Shown in pieces: positions 13,734 to 20,726 of a DNA stretch of 22,789 nucleotides (its first letter is position 1; each line of letters begins with the position of its first letter). The position numbers and the translations under genes were made by a program. The notes under the pieces were generated by a model, which worked only from the letters and a program-made list of their open reading frames with translations, had not been told where the DNA came from and did no database searches. The DNA comes from Actinomycetes bacterium (GTDB lineage Bacteria; Actinomycetota; Thermoleophilia; Solirubrobacterales; Solirubrobacteraceae), in NCBI GenBank assembly GCA_023429855.1, contig JAEZDB010000124.1:1-22789 (forward strand). Reading direction: 5' to 3'.

Positions 13734-14933
13734 ATGGCCAATGCCGAGCGTGAGACCGCCTACGACCTCGTGCAGTTCGGAGCCACCGGGTTCGCCGGGC
13801 TCCTGACGGCGAAGTACCTCGCAGAGCACGCGCCGCCGTCGCTGCGCTGGGCGCTGGCAGGGCGCAGCCTGCGCCGCCTCGAAGAGGTGCGCGACCAGCT
13901 TGTGAAGCTCGCGCCCGACCGCCCGGCGCCCGAGCTGATCGAGGTCGCGCTCAGCGACCAGCCGGCCCTCGACGCGCTGGCGGCCAAGGCGAAGGTGATC
14001 GTCACCACGGTCGGGCCGTATGCGATCCACGGGCAGCCGCTCGTCGCTGCCGCCGCCAAGGCTGGCTGCGACTACGTCGACATCACAGGCGAACCCCAGT
14101 TCGTCGACGACATGTACCTCAAGTACCACGACGAGGCCGTCGAGACGGGCGCACGTCTAGTGCACTGCGCCGGGTTCGACTCCGTGCCCCACGACCTCGG
14201 AGCGCTCTTCACCGTGCGGCAGCTGCCCGATGACCAGCCGATCGCCGTCGTGGGCGCTGTCCGGGCGAACGCCGAGTTCTCCGGCGGCACGTTCCAGTCG
14301 GCGGTCGGCGGATTTGCCGCGTTCGGCGAGGCGCAGAAGCTGGCCAAGCGACGTCGCGAGCGTGAGCGGGCGGAGCACCCGAGCGAGGCGCGCCGCGCCC
14401 GTCCCGTCTCCGGCAAACCGCGCCGTGACGAAAGCACGGGGCGTTGGCTGGCCCCGCTCCCGACGATCGACCCCGCCATCGTCGTCCGCTCGGCGGCGGC
14501 GCTGCCCGAGTACGGACCGGACTTCACCTACGAGCACACGATGTCGGCCAAACGGCTGCTCACCGTCGCCGGGCTCGGCGTCGGAGCTGGTGCGCTGATG
14601 GTCGCCGTGAAGATCCCGCCGGTGAGAAACCTGCTCAAGAAGGCGAAGGCCGCGGGCACCGGTCCCGACGAGGCTCGGCGCGAGCGGTCGTGGTTCACGG
14701 TCCGCTTCACGGGCAAGGCCGGAGGTAAGACCGTAATCACCGAGGTGCGCGGCGGCGACCCAGGCTACGACGAGACCGCCAAGATGCTCGCTGAGTCGGC
14801 GCTGAGCCTGGCCTTCGACGACAATCCGGAGACGGCCGGCCAGGTCACAACGGCGGTCGCGATGGGCGACGCCCTGCTGGAGCGCTTGCAGCGAGCCGGA
14901 ATCACATTCACGGTGGTCTCGCCCCCGGCGTAA
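13734..14933 (+). CDS. Saccharopine dehydrogenase-like trans-acting enoyl reductase homologue
   Basis: A 399-aa NAD(P)-dependent protein of the saccharopine dehydrogenase-like family that includes mycobacterial Rv2449c and Rv2953; Rv2953 is a trans-acting enoyl reductase for phenolphthiocerol PKS chemistry. It opens with a Rossmann nucleotide motif G16-A-T-G19-F-A-G22 and continues with the family pattern VTTVGPYAIHGQPLV, GCDYVDITGEPQF and HCAGFDSVPHDLG. A basic stretch (about 205-230) and a Gly/Ala hydrophobic segment (about 285-300) divide the C-terminal part. ATG 13734 has no Shine-Dalgarno but sits 6 bases after TAGGGT, so it is probably leaderless. Being four genes from a PKS that has a dehydratase-like domain but no enoyl reductase, it is a candidate partner. 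Many actinobacteria carry such genes away from PKSs, so that link is inference. Confidence 0.85.
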   Translation: MANAERETAYDLVQFGATGFAGLLTAKYLAEHAPPSLRWALAGRSLRRLEEVRDQLVKLAPDRPAPELIEVALSDQPALDALAAKAKVIVTTVGPYAIHGQPLVAAAAKAGCDYVDITGEPQFVDDMYLKYHDEAVETGARLVHCAGFDSVPHDLGALFTVRQLPDDQPIAVVGAVRANAEFSGGTFQSAVGGFAAFGEAQKLAKRRRERERAEHPSEARRARPVSGKPRRDESTGRWLAPLPTIDPAIVVRSAAALPEYGPDFTYEHTMSAKRLLTVAGLGVGAGALMVAVKIPPVRNLLKKAKAAGTGPDEARRERSWFTVRFTGKAGGKTVITEVRGGDPGYDETAKMLAESALSLAFDDNPETAGQVTTAVAMGDALLERLQRAGITFTVVSPPA

Positions 14934-14988
14934 AGAAACTCCGGGAAACAGACGATCGACGACTTGGCGCGCAGGCAGCCGGGCGCGG

Positions 14989-14994
14989 TAAAAG
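14989..14994 (+). promoter_or_regulatory. Leaderless -10 box candidate of the SDR gene
   Basis: TAAAAG ends 7 bases before ATG 15002. TTGGCG at 14964-14969 could be a -35 with a long 19-base spacer. No Shine-Dalgarno is present. Confidence 0.35.
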
Positions 14995-15001
14995 TCTCCG
15001 C

Positions 15002-15976
15002 ATGAAGGTCTTCCTCACCGGGGGAACGGGGTTCATTGGCGGTGCCGTCGCACGCCAGCTCCGCGACCTCGGGCACGACGTCGTCGCCCTCGTTCGCAAT
15101 CCCGCCAAGGCCGACGGCCTCCGACAGGTCGGGGTCACGCTCGTCGAAGGCGACCTCTCCAGCGCAGCGGCGATCGAAGCCGCAGCCCAGGGCTGCGACG
15201 CCGCGATTCACGGCGCTGCCATCTACGAGGTCGGCGTCACGGCCGCACAGGCGCAGCGCCTCCGCGAGTCGAACGTCGATGGCACGAAGGCAGCGCTCGA
15301 CGGCATCCTCGCGGCGGGGATCGAGCGGGTCGTCTACGTCTCGACCGTCGGCGTCTTCGGCAACACGAAGGGCGCCACCGTCGACGAGACCTACGAGCGC
15401 TCGCTCAGCGACGGGTTCCTCTCGGTCTACGATGAGACGAAGTACGAGGCGCACCAGATCGCCAAGCGCCACATCGAGCGCGGCGCGCCGATCGTCGTGG
15501 TGCAGCCCTCAGCCGTCTACGGTCCGCGCGACCACTCCGAGCTGGGCGACACGCTGGCCCGCGCCGCGCAGGGCAAGCTGCCCGCGGTGCCGTTCGGCGA
15601 CCTCGGCGTGAGCATGGTGCACGTCGACGACGTCGCTGCCGGCATCATCCTTGCGCTGGAGAAAGGCAAAGTCGGCGAGTCCTACATCCTTTCGGGCGAG
15701 CCGTCGACCATGGCCGAGCTCGTCAAGCAGGCGGCCGCGATCGGCGGCAAACCGGCCCCGCGCCTAGCGGTGCCGACCGCGCTCCTGAAGGTCGTCGCGC
15801 CGGCGGGCCGGTTGCTCGGTCCGGTCTTCGGGATGCCGACCAACATCAAAGAGCTGGTCAGCGCCTCTGGCGGCGTGACCTACTACGCCTCCCACGACAA
15901 GGCGACGCGCGAACTCGACTACAAGCCGCGCGCGCTGGCCGTGGGTCTGCCGACGGCCGTCTCGACTATCGATTGA
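15002..15976 (+). CDS. NAD(P)-dependent epimerase/reductase, extended SDR
   Basis: A 324-aa extended short-chain dehydrogenase. The nucleotide motif GGTGFIG stands at residues 7-13. The catalytic pair is Y143-D-E-T-K147, and an upstream YVSTVGVFG strand supplies the usual Ser/Thr. VVQPSAVYGPRDHSELG and MVHVDDVAAGIILALEKG are typical of the dihydroflavonol reductase/hopanoid-associated sugar epimerase group. It may reduce a ketone or epimerise a sugar; the sequence does not decide. As the PKS lacks a ketoreductase, it could act on its beta-keto product, but the known mycolate reductase CmrA is a different, classical SDR, so I rate this low. Its last 11 bases overlap the convergent aldo/keto reductase gene. 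Confidence 0.85.
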   Translation: MKVFLTGGTGFIGGAVARQLRDLGHDVVALVRNPAKADGLRQVGVTLVEGDLSSAAAIEAAAQGCDAAIHGAAIYEVGVTAAQAQRLRESNVDGTKAALDGILAAGIERVVYVSTVGVFGNTKGATVDETYERSLSDGFLSVYDETKYEAHQIAKRHIERGAPIVVVQPSAVYGPRDHSELGDTLARAAQGKLPAVPFGDLGVSMVHVDDVAAGIILALEKGKVGESYILSGEPSTMAELVKQAAAIGGKPAPRLAVPTALLKVVAPAGRLLGPVFGMPTNIKELVSASGGVTYYASHDKATRELDYKPRALAVGLPTAVSTID

Positions 15977-16943
15977 CGAGCGACATGTCGCCGTAGCGGT
16001 CGCCGACGGCGGCGCTGGCGAGCGTCGAGAGCTGCTCGAGTTCCGCGGGCGTGAGCTGCACCGCCTCGGCGGCGACGTTCTGCTCCAGGTACGTGCGGCG
16101 CTTCGTGCCCGGGATGGGGGCGATGTCGTGGCCCTGCGCGTGTACCCACGCGAGGGCGACCTGGGCCGGCGTGAGGTCCTTGGCCTTGGCAACGGCGTCG
16201 ATCGCTTCGACGATCGCGATGTTGGCTGACAGGTTGTCGCCTTGGAAGCGCGGGTTGTGACGGCGGAAGTCGTCGTCGTCGAGCTGGTCGAGCGAGCGGA
16301 TCGTGCCGGTGAGAAAGCCGCGGCCGAGCGGCGAGTACGGCACGAAGCCGATGCCCAGCTCCCGCAGCGTCGGCAGGATCTCGGCCTCGGGGTCGCGCGA
16401 CCACAGCGAGTACTCGGTCTGCAGCGCCGTGATCGGGTGGACGGCGTGCGCGCGGCGGATCGTGCTCGGCGCCGCCTCCGAGAGACCGAGGTACTTGACC
16501 TTGCCCTCGGCGACGAGCTCGCCCATCGCGCCGACCGTCTCCTCGATCGGCGTGTCGGCCGGGACGCGGTGCAGGTAGTAGAGGTCGACGTGGTCGACGC
16601 CGAGGCGCTGCAGCGACCCGTCGATCGCCTGGCGGACGTACTCCGGCGAGCCGTTGATGCCGCGGGCGCTCACGTTGCTGGGCTCGCGGACGATCCCGAA
16701 CTTCGTCGCGAGCTGCACCTGGTCGCGCTTGCCGGCCAGGGCCTTGCCGACGAGCTGCTCGTTGGTGTGCGGCCCATACATGTCGGCGGTGTCGAGGAAC
16801 GTGACGCCGAGGTCGATCGCGCGGTGGATCGTGGCGATCGCCTCGCCCTCGTCGCGGCCGCCGTAGAAGTCCGACATGCCCATGCAGCCGAGCCCCTGCC
16901 GGGAGACGTCGAACCCCTGTGATCCAAGCGCGATGCGGTCCAT
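15966..16943 (-). CDS. Aldo/keto reductase
   Basis: A 325-aa NADPH-dependent oxidoreductase with a TIM-barrel plan. The catalytic tetrad is visible as D51, Y56 (FLDTADMYG), K81 (ATKFG) and H125 (YYLHR). YGPHTNEQLVGKAL, YLGLSEA and PLGRGFLTG fit the AKR13-like group of bacterial reductases; IPGTKRRTYLEQN is the C-terminal cofactor-binding stretch. The start is ATG 16943; the open frame continues upstream but only through a terminator-like repeat and an antisense stretch. No Shine-Dalgarno precedes it; TAGTGT ends 7 bases upstream. The natural substrate cannot be told. It converges with the SDR gene, overlapping it by 11 bases at the 3' ends. Confidence 0.92.
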   Translation of the reverse strand: MDRIALGSQGFDVSRQGLGCMGMSDFYGGRDEGEAIATIHRAIDLGVTFLDTADMYGPHTNEQLVGKALAGKRDQVQLATKFGIVREPSNVSARGINGSPEYVRQAIDGSLQRLGVDHVDLYYLHRVPADTPIEETVGAMGELVAEGKVKYLGLSEAAPSTIRRAHAVHPITALQTEYSLWSRDPEAEILPTLRELGIGFVPYSPLGRGFLTGTIRSLDQLDDDDFRRHNPRFQGDNLSANIAIVEAIDAVAKAKDLTPAQVALAWVHAQGHDIAPIPGTKRRTYLEQNVAAEAVQLTPAELEQLSTLASAAVGDRYGDMSLVNR

Positions 16944-16950
16944 GCCGGGC

Positions 16951-16956
16951 ACACTA
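16951..16956 (-). promoter_or_regulatory. Leaderless -10 box of the aldo/keto reductase gene
   Basis: On the minus strand TAGTGT ends 7 bases before ATG 16943, with no Shine-Dalgarno between. A strong hairpin (16981-17029) separates it from the gene upstream, which supports an independent promoter. Confidence 0.5.
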
Positions 16957-16980
16957 GGGCGACTCGCGCCGCCTCCCACG

Positions 16981-17029
16981 GCGCCGACCGTCCTTCCCTG
17001 TTGCCATAGCCGCGAAGGACGGTCGGCGC
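16981..17029 (-). terminator. 16-bp perfect inverted repeat, probable terminator of the metallopeptidase gene
   Basis: GCGCCGACCGTCCTTC (16981-16996) and its exact reverse complement (17014-17029) enclose a 17-base loop. Read on the minus strand, the stem begins 9 bases after the metallopeptidase stop codon. No U tract follows, as is common for terminators in high-GC actinobacteria. Confidence 0.7.
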
Positions 17030-17038
17030 GCGGAGCCC

Positions 17039-19783
17039 CTACAGCGGCGAGCCGTCGGGTGCGACGCGCTGCAGCGTGATCGCGTAGTCCCAGCTGTAGC
17101 TGAGCGTGATCGGCTTGCCGGTGCCGTCCTCGCTCCACGAGGCGCTGCCCTGGTGGGTCAGCGTGAACGGCTTCGTTCCGGCGAGCGTCTCCATCGGCAC
17201 GGTCGACTCGGTCAGCGCGTCGTCCTTGATGATCTGGCTGATCGTGCCGACGTTGCAGACGGAGTCGTCGGCGTCGAAGTAGCCGCCGATGATCGGGCCG
17301 ACGTACCACGTGAGCTTGGCGCTGGCCGCCTTGCGCGAAGCGGCCTCGAGCGTGAAGCCGAGGGTCCAGTCGCCCGTGGCGTGCTCGGTGCGGGCTGTCT
17401 GGCAGAACGCCGGCTGCTTGCCGTAGAGCGGCGCGCAGCCGGTGAGCGAGTGCTGCCACGTGGCGCCCGGCGCTTTGGCCTGGAAGCGGCCGTCGAGCTC
17501 GTCGCTGTAGGTGCGCTTCGTGATCGCGTTCTTCTCCGGGTCGAACGGCTGCGCCGCGGCGTCGGCGGTGAAGGCGACCTGGTCGCGGGTCGCGAAGCCC
17601 TTGCTCGGGCAGCCGAACATGGTCCCGGCGGCGCGCTTGCCGTCGAGATTGGTCTTGAGGCTGGCCGAGAGCACCTTGAAGTGCCACGGCAGGTCCTCGC
17701 AGGAGTCGCGCAGGCCAAGCTCGGGGCGGCCGCTGATCCAACCGCCGGTATCGAACTGCGGCACCAGTTTGCTGTTGGCGTACACCAGGACGAGGTCGAC
17801 CACGTCGTCGCTCGCGTTGTCGCGACAGAGCTTCACCGACGCCCTGCCGCTCCAGTCCTCCCAGCGCGTCTGCCCGCTGCGCAGCGTGAGGATCGCGCCG
17901 ATGCGGGCGTCGGGCTCGGCGGCGAGGTCGTTCTTGAACGTGATCTCGCGGACCTTCTCGTCGGTCACGGGGTAGTGCTTGTAGTCGCGGTGGCGGGCGT
18001 CGATCGAGAACTCGGCGTACGCCGTGCGCTGCCTCTGGCCGGCCAAGAAGAGGTTGGACTCGAGGACCTCCGCGGGACGCGCCGCGAGGCGGTCCCACTC
18101 CTGGAACGACGCGTACGGCGCCTGGTTCCAGCCGTGCTTGGCGAAGTCGAGGAAGCTCTTGCGCCACGTGCCCATCGGCGCGTCGACCGCATGGACGGCG
18201 TCCTGCGTCGACTCGAACCGCTCGAGCGTCTGGCGGATGGTCGCCGCGCCGCGGGTCTTCTCCATCCAGAGCGCGAGCAGCCACGAGTTGTACTCGCTGG
18301 CGATGTCGAACTTGGGGAACTTGAGGTAGCTGTCCCAGAGGTGCTCGCTGTCGTCGGTCGGGAAGACGGTATGCGCCGCCCAGTTCGCCGAGCCCTCGTC
18401 GAACCAGGCGTACTCCTTGCAGCCGCCCTGGTACGAGTAGCTCATCTGGAACACGTGGAAGAGCTCGTGGGCCAGGATGAACTGCATCGAGAAGCTGTGG
18501 TCGGTCGGGTTCGTGACGATGAAGCCCGGGTAGCCCTCGCAGTCGGCCTGGTTGCCGGTCGCCTGCGTCGACGGCACGGTGATCGCCGAGTTGCCGATGA
18601 CGCGGTCGACGTAGACGTCGGTCGCCCCGTCGGGCCCGTGGTAGCAGTCGACGTCGCTGTCGGGCAGTGGCTCGCGGCCGAGCAGCGCCTTGTACTTGGC
18701 GTAGGCGGCGGTCAGCGGCGCGCTCATCGCGGCGGCGGCCTCGCCGTCCTCTGGGCGATCGGTGCGCGAGTGGATCTTGATCTTCCCGCCCGCGGCGCTC
18801 ACCGTCTCCCAGGACTTGGGCTTGAAGTACTCGGTGTCGCAGACGGAGGCGTCGACCTCCGGCTCGCCGTCGGCAGCGTCCTGTAGGCGCGCGGCCTTCT
18901 TGCCGCCGGCGCTCTTTCCGGCGCCCTGCTTTCCGCCGGCGTGCTTCTTCGCGCCGCCGGACTTGAGCTCGGCGGTGGTGGCGTCGCGCAGCGGCGTGGG
19001 GACGAAGTACTTGCCGACCTGCTTCTTCGTCTGCGGCGAGAGCGTGCCCCAGGCGCTCGCAAGCTCGCGCATCACGCCGTCGTCACCCTCGGCGGCCTGG
19101 CCGCCGGCGTACTTCGCGGGCAGACGGTCGTCGCCGAACACCGCCAGCACGCGGTACGCGAGCGCCTGCTCGGGCTTGAGCCGCCCGGCGGCGAGGTCGG
19201 CCGCGATCAGCCCCTGCGGCGTCGACGCCTCCTCGACCTTGGCGACCACGGTCAGCGGGGCCTTCGCCGCGCGGCAAGCTTTGGCTGCGAGCTTCTTCGG
19301 CCCGCCCTTCGGCGATTCGCCGACGCAGGCGATGACGCGCACGGCGCCGAGCGGCTGCGTCGCGGCGAGCTTCACCGGCACCGACAGCGTGGCCTTCCCC
19401 TTGGCCGCAAACTTCGGCGTCCGGACCGAGGAGAGCAGGCGCGCGTCGTCGGGCGAGCGTTTGCCGTCCTTCGACAGGTACACCGCCACGCCGCCGGTCT
19501 TCGCAAGCCGGCCACTGGCCGTCGCCACGAGGCGGACGGTGAGCGGTCCGCCGGGCTGCGCCACCGCGGCGGAGCGCACCGACGTCGGGCGCAGCTCACC
19601 CTTGGCGGCAGTCTTCGCCTCCGCGGGGCCGGCGGCGATGAGCGCGGCCACGCCGAGGGCCGCAGCGGCACCGAGCCGCAGCGGCCGACGTCGCGCAGCG
19701 ACGGCCGACGCGGCAGCCTGCTCGATCGGGCCGAACATCGGCGTCGGCGGAAACGGGGGAGTCGACCTGGAGGACGCGTGCAT
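17039..19783 (-). CDS. Large secreted zinc metallopeptidase (gluzincin type) with CARDB-like domain
   Basis: A 914-aa exported protein. ATG 19783 is chosen over 19792 because AGGA lies 8 bases upstream. An unusually long charged N-region ends in RRRPLRL, then a hydrophobic helix (about 37-51) and PAEA-K, a signal peptide with only a weak resemblance to a Tat signal. Residues 64-175 look like a CARDB/Ig-like beta domain (PGGPLTVRLVA, AVYLSKDG). A helical segment (about 193-225, LAYRVLAVFGDDRLPAKY) and a Lys/Gly/Ala-rich linker (about 273-298) follow. The peptidase core has HELFH at 439-443 and FDEGSANW with E463, i.e. HExxH plus a Glu 20 residues on, the gluzincin zinc site. The C-terminal 300 residues are beta-rich with scattered cysteines and not recognised. 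It is likely an extracellular protease; substrate unknown. It is monocistronic, with its own terminator candidate. Confidence 0.88.
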   Translation of the reverse strand: MHASSRSTPPFPPTPMFGPIEQAAASAVAARRRPLRLGAAAALGVAALIAAGPAEAKTAAKGELRPTSVRSAAVAQPGGPLTVRLVATASGRLAKTGGVAVYLSKDGKRSPDDARLLSSVRTPKFAAKGKATLSVPVKLAATQPLGAVRVIACVGESPKGGPKKLAAKACRAAKAPLTVVAKVEEASTPQGLIAADLAAGRLKPEQALAYRVLAVFGDDRLPAKYAGGQAAEGDDGVMRELASAWGTLSPQTKKQVGKYFVPTPLRDATTAELKSGGAKKHAGGKQGAGKSAGGKKAARLQDAADGEPEVDASVCDTEYFKPKSWETVSAAGGKIKIHSRTDRPEDGEAAAAMSAPLTAAYAKYKALLGREPLPDSDVDCYHGPDGATDVYVDRVIGNSAITVPSTQATGNQADCEGYPGFIVTNPTDHSFSMQFILAHELFHVFQMSYSYQGGCKEYAWFDEGSANWAAHTVFPTDDSEHLWDSYLKFPKFDIASEYNSWLLALWMEKTRGAATIRQTLERFESTQDAVHAVDAPMGTWRKSFLDFAKHGWNQAPYASFQEWDRLAARPAEVLESNLFLAGQRQRTAYAEFSIDARHRDYKHYPVTDEKVREITFKNDLAAEPDARIGAILTLRSGQTRWEDWSGRASVKLCRDNASDDVVDLVLVYANSKLVPQFDTGGWISGRPELGLRDSCEDLPWHFKVLSASLKTNLDGKRAAGTMFGCPSKGFATRDQVAFTADAAAQPFDPEKNAITKRTYSDELDGRFQAKAPGATWQHSLTGCAPLYGKQPAFCQTARTEHATGDWTLGFTLEAASRKAASAKLTWYVGPIIGGYFDADDSVCNVGTISQIIKDDALTESTVPMETLAGTKPFTLTHQGSASWSEDGTGKPITLSYSWDYAITLQRVAPDGSPL

Positions 19784-19823
19784 GGACGTCATCCTGCGGA
19801 CGGAACCCTCCCCCTACATCGGG

Positions 19824-19845
19824 CCCCGCCCCAATCCCCGACCCC
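19824..19845 (-). promoter_or_regulatory. G-quadruplex motif upstream of the metallopeptidase gene
   Basis: On the coding strand of the metallopeptidase gene there are four runs of exactly four G separated by loops of 2 (TC), 3 (ATT) and 1 (C) bases. This meets the strict G4 definition. It lies 41-62 bases before the start at 19783, so it is in the promoter or the mRNA leader. High genomic GC makes G-runs common, but four G4 runs with such short loops are not trivial. Confidence 0.45.
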
Positions 19846-19863
19846 AATAGTTCGGGGCCGCCC

Positions 19864-19876
19864 CCGAGATTCTCGG
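19864..19876 (-). promoter_or_regulatory. Perfect 13-base dyad, possible operator
   Basis: CCGAGA-T-TCTCGG is a perfect palindrome about 80 bases before the metallopeptidase start. Its size suits a small dimeric repressor site. The rest of 19784-20033, about 250 bases, has no gene and no clear -10. Confidence 0.3.
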
Positions 19877-20033
19877 ACCCTGCGGCGCAACCGCCTGGGG
19901 CCGCCAATCGGGGAGTTTCGACCGGCGTTAGACCCTCTAGGACTCCTTGATACTTCGCCGAAGGGCCTGGTGCTCGCTTCCCGCCGCCGCAGGCCGCCCC
20001 CAACCGCGCCCGGCGTCGACGCAGGCCAGACCG

Positions 20034-20714
20034 TTAGGCGCTGCGTTTGATGGCCACGTCCATCGCCGGGCCCGGATCCTTGACGACCTTGCCGTGGCCG
20101 GGCGCCAGCCGCGACGGGTTCAGGTCGCGCAGCTCGCGGGCGGTCTGCAGGGCGGTCGGGCGATGCCAGGTCACGAACCCCGGCAACGGAAACTTCACGT
20201 ACGGGCCCGCGGTCGTCGCGACGCCGCCGACGGTCGAGTAGGCGTCGCCGCAGATGAGCGCGTCGTCGCGGGTGTCGAGCAGCGCGATCTGGCCTGGGCT
20301 GTGGCCGGGGGCTGCGATCACCTGCAGCGAGCCGATCATGTCGCCGGCGTCGACGAGCCGCGTGGGCTCCGCCTTGGTCTTCAGCTTCGGGGGCTGCTTC
20401 ACGTCGGTCGGCTCGTCGCCCTCGGGGTCACGCTCGCCCGCGAGCAGGCGGCTCTCGCGGCGCCCGACGATCAGCTCGGCGTCGGGCAGCGCCTTCAGGA
20501 GCGCGTCGAGCGAGCCCACATGGTCGGGGTGCGCATGCGTGAGGACGATCTTCGTGATCGGCGCGTTCAGCGACGCCGCGGCCTTGAGGATCCGCTTCTG
20601 ACCGCGCGGATTGAGGGCATCGATCAGGGTGAGCTCGTCGCCCTCACGGACGAGGTAGGCGTTGATCAGGCCCAGCTGGACGATCTGCATCAAGGTGCTC
20701 GAGCGGTACGGCAT
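20034..20714 (-). CDS. MBL-fold metallo-hydrolase (glyoxalase II-like)
   Basis: A 226-aa metallo-beta-lactamase-fold protein with the full metal motif H60-A-H62-P-D64-H65 in LTHAHPDHVG, then APGHSPGQIALLD (third metal His), ICGDAYST (bridging Asp) and LAPGHGKVV (last His). No signal peptide is seen, so it should be cytosolic. It probably hydrolyses a thioester or another ester, but MBL folds vary too much to name a substrate. It lies 9 bases after the UPF0104 gene on the same strand, suggesting an operon. ATG 20714 has no Shine-Dalgarno; TAGCCT ends 6 bases upstream, so a leaderless message of its own is also possible. Confidence 0.9.
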   Translation of the reverse strand: MPYRSSTLMQIVQLGLINAYLVREGDELTLIDALNPRGQKRILKAAASLNAPITKIVLTHAHPDHVGSLDALLKALPDAELIVGRRESRLLAGERDPEGDEPTDVKQPPKLKTKAEPTRLVDAGDMIGSLQVIAAPGHSPGQIALLDTRDDALICGDAYSTVGGVATTAGPYVKFPLPGFVTWHRPTALQTARELRDLNPSRLAPGHGKVVKDPGPAMDVAIKRSA

Positions 20715-20720
20715 GGCGCC

Positions 20721-20726
20721 AGGCTA
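20721..20726 (-). promoter_or_regulatory. Leaderless -10 candidate that includes a stop codon
   Basis: On the minus strand TAGCCT ends 6 bases before ATG 20714. Its TAG is the stop codon of the UPF0104 gene. The box could be a real internal promoter or just the consequence of a TAG stop at this distance. Confidence 0.3.

Noticed and set aside
16944..18284. Upstream extension of the aldo/keto reductase into a 772-codon frame
   Set aside because: It runs through the 16-bp terminator repeat and antiparallel codons of the metallopeptidase. The AKR fold begins at the Met encoded at 16943.
17153..18886. 577-codon plus-strand open frame opposite the metallopeptidase
   Set aside because: Shadow frame: Val/Arg/Leu-rich without motifs, while the minus strand has a signal peptide and zinc site.
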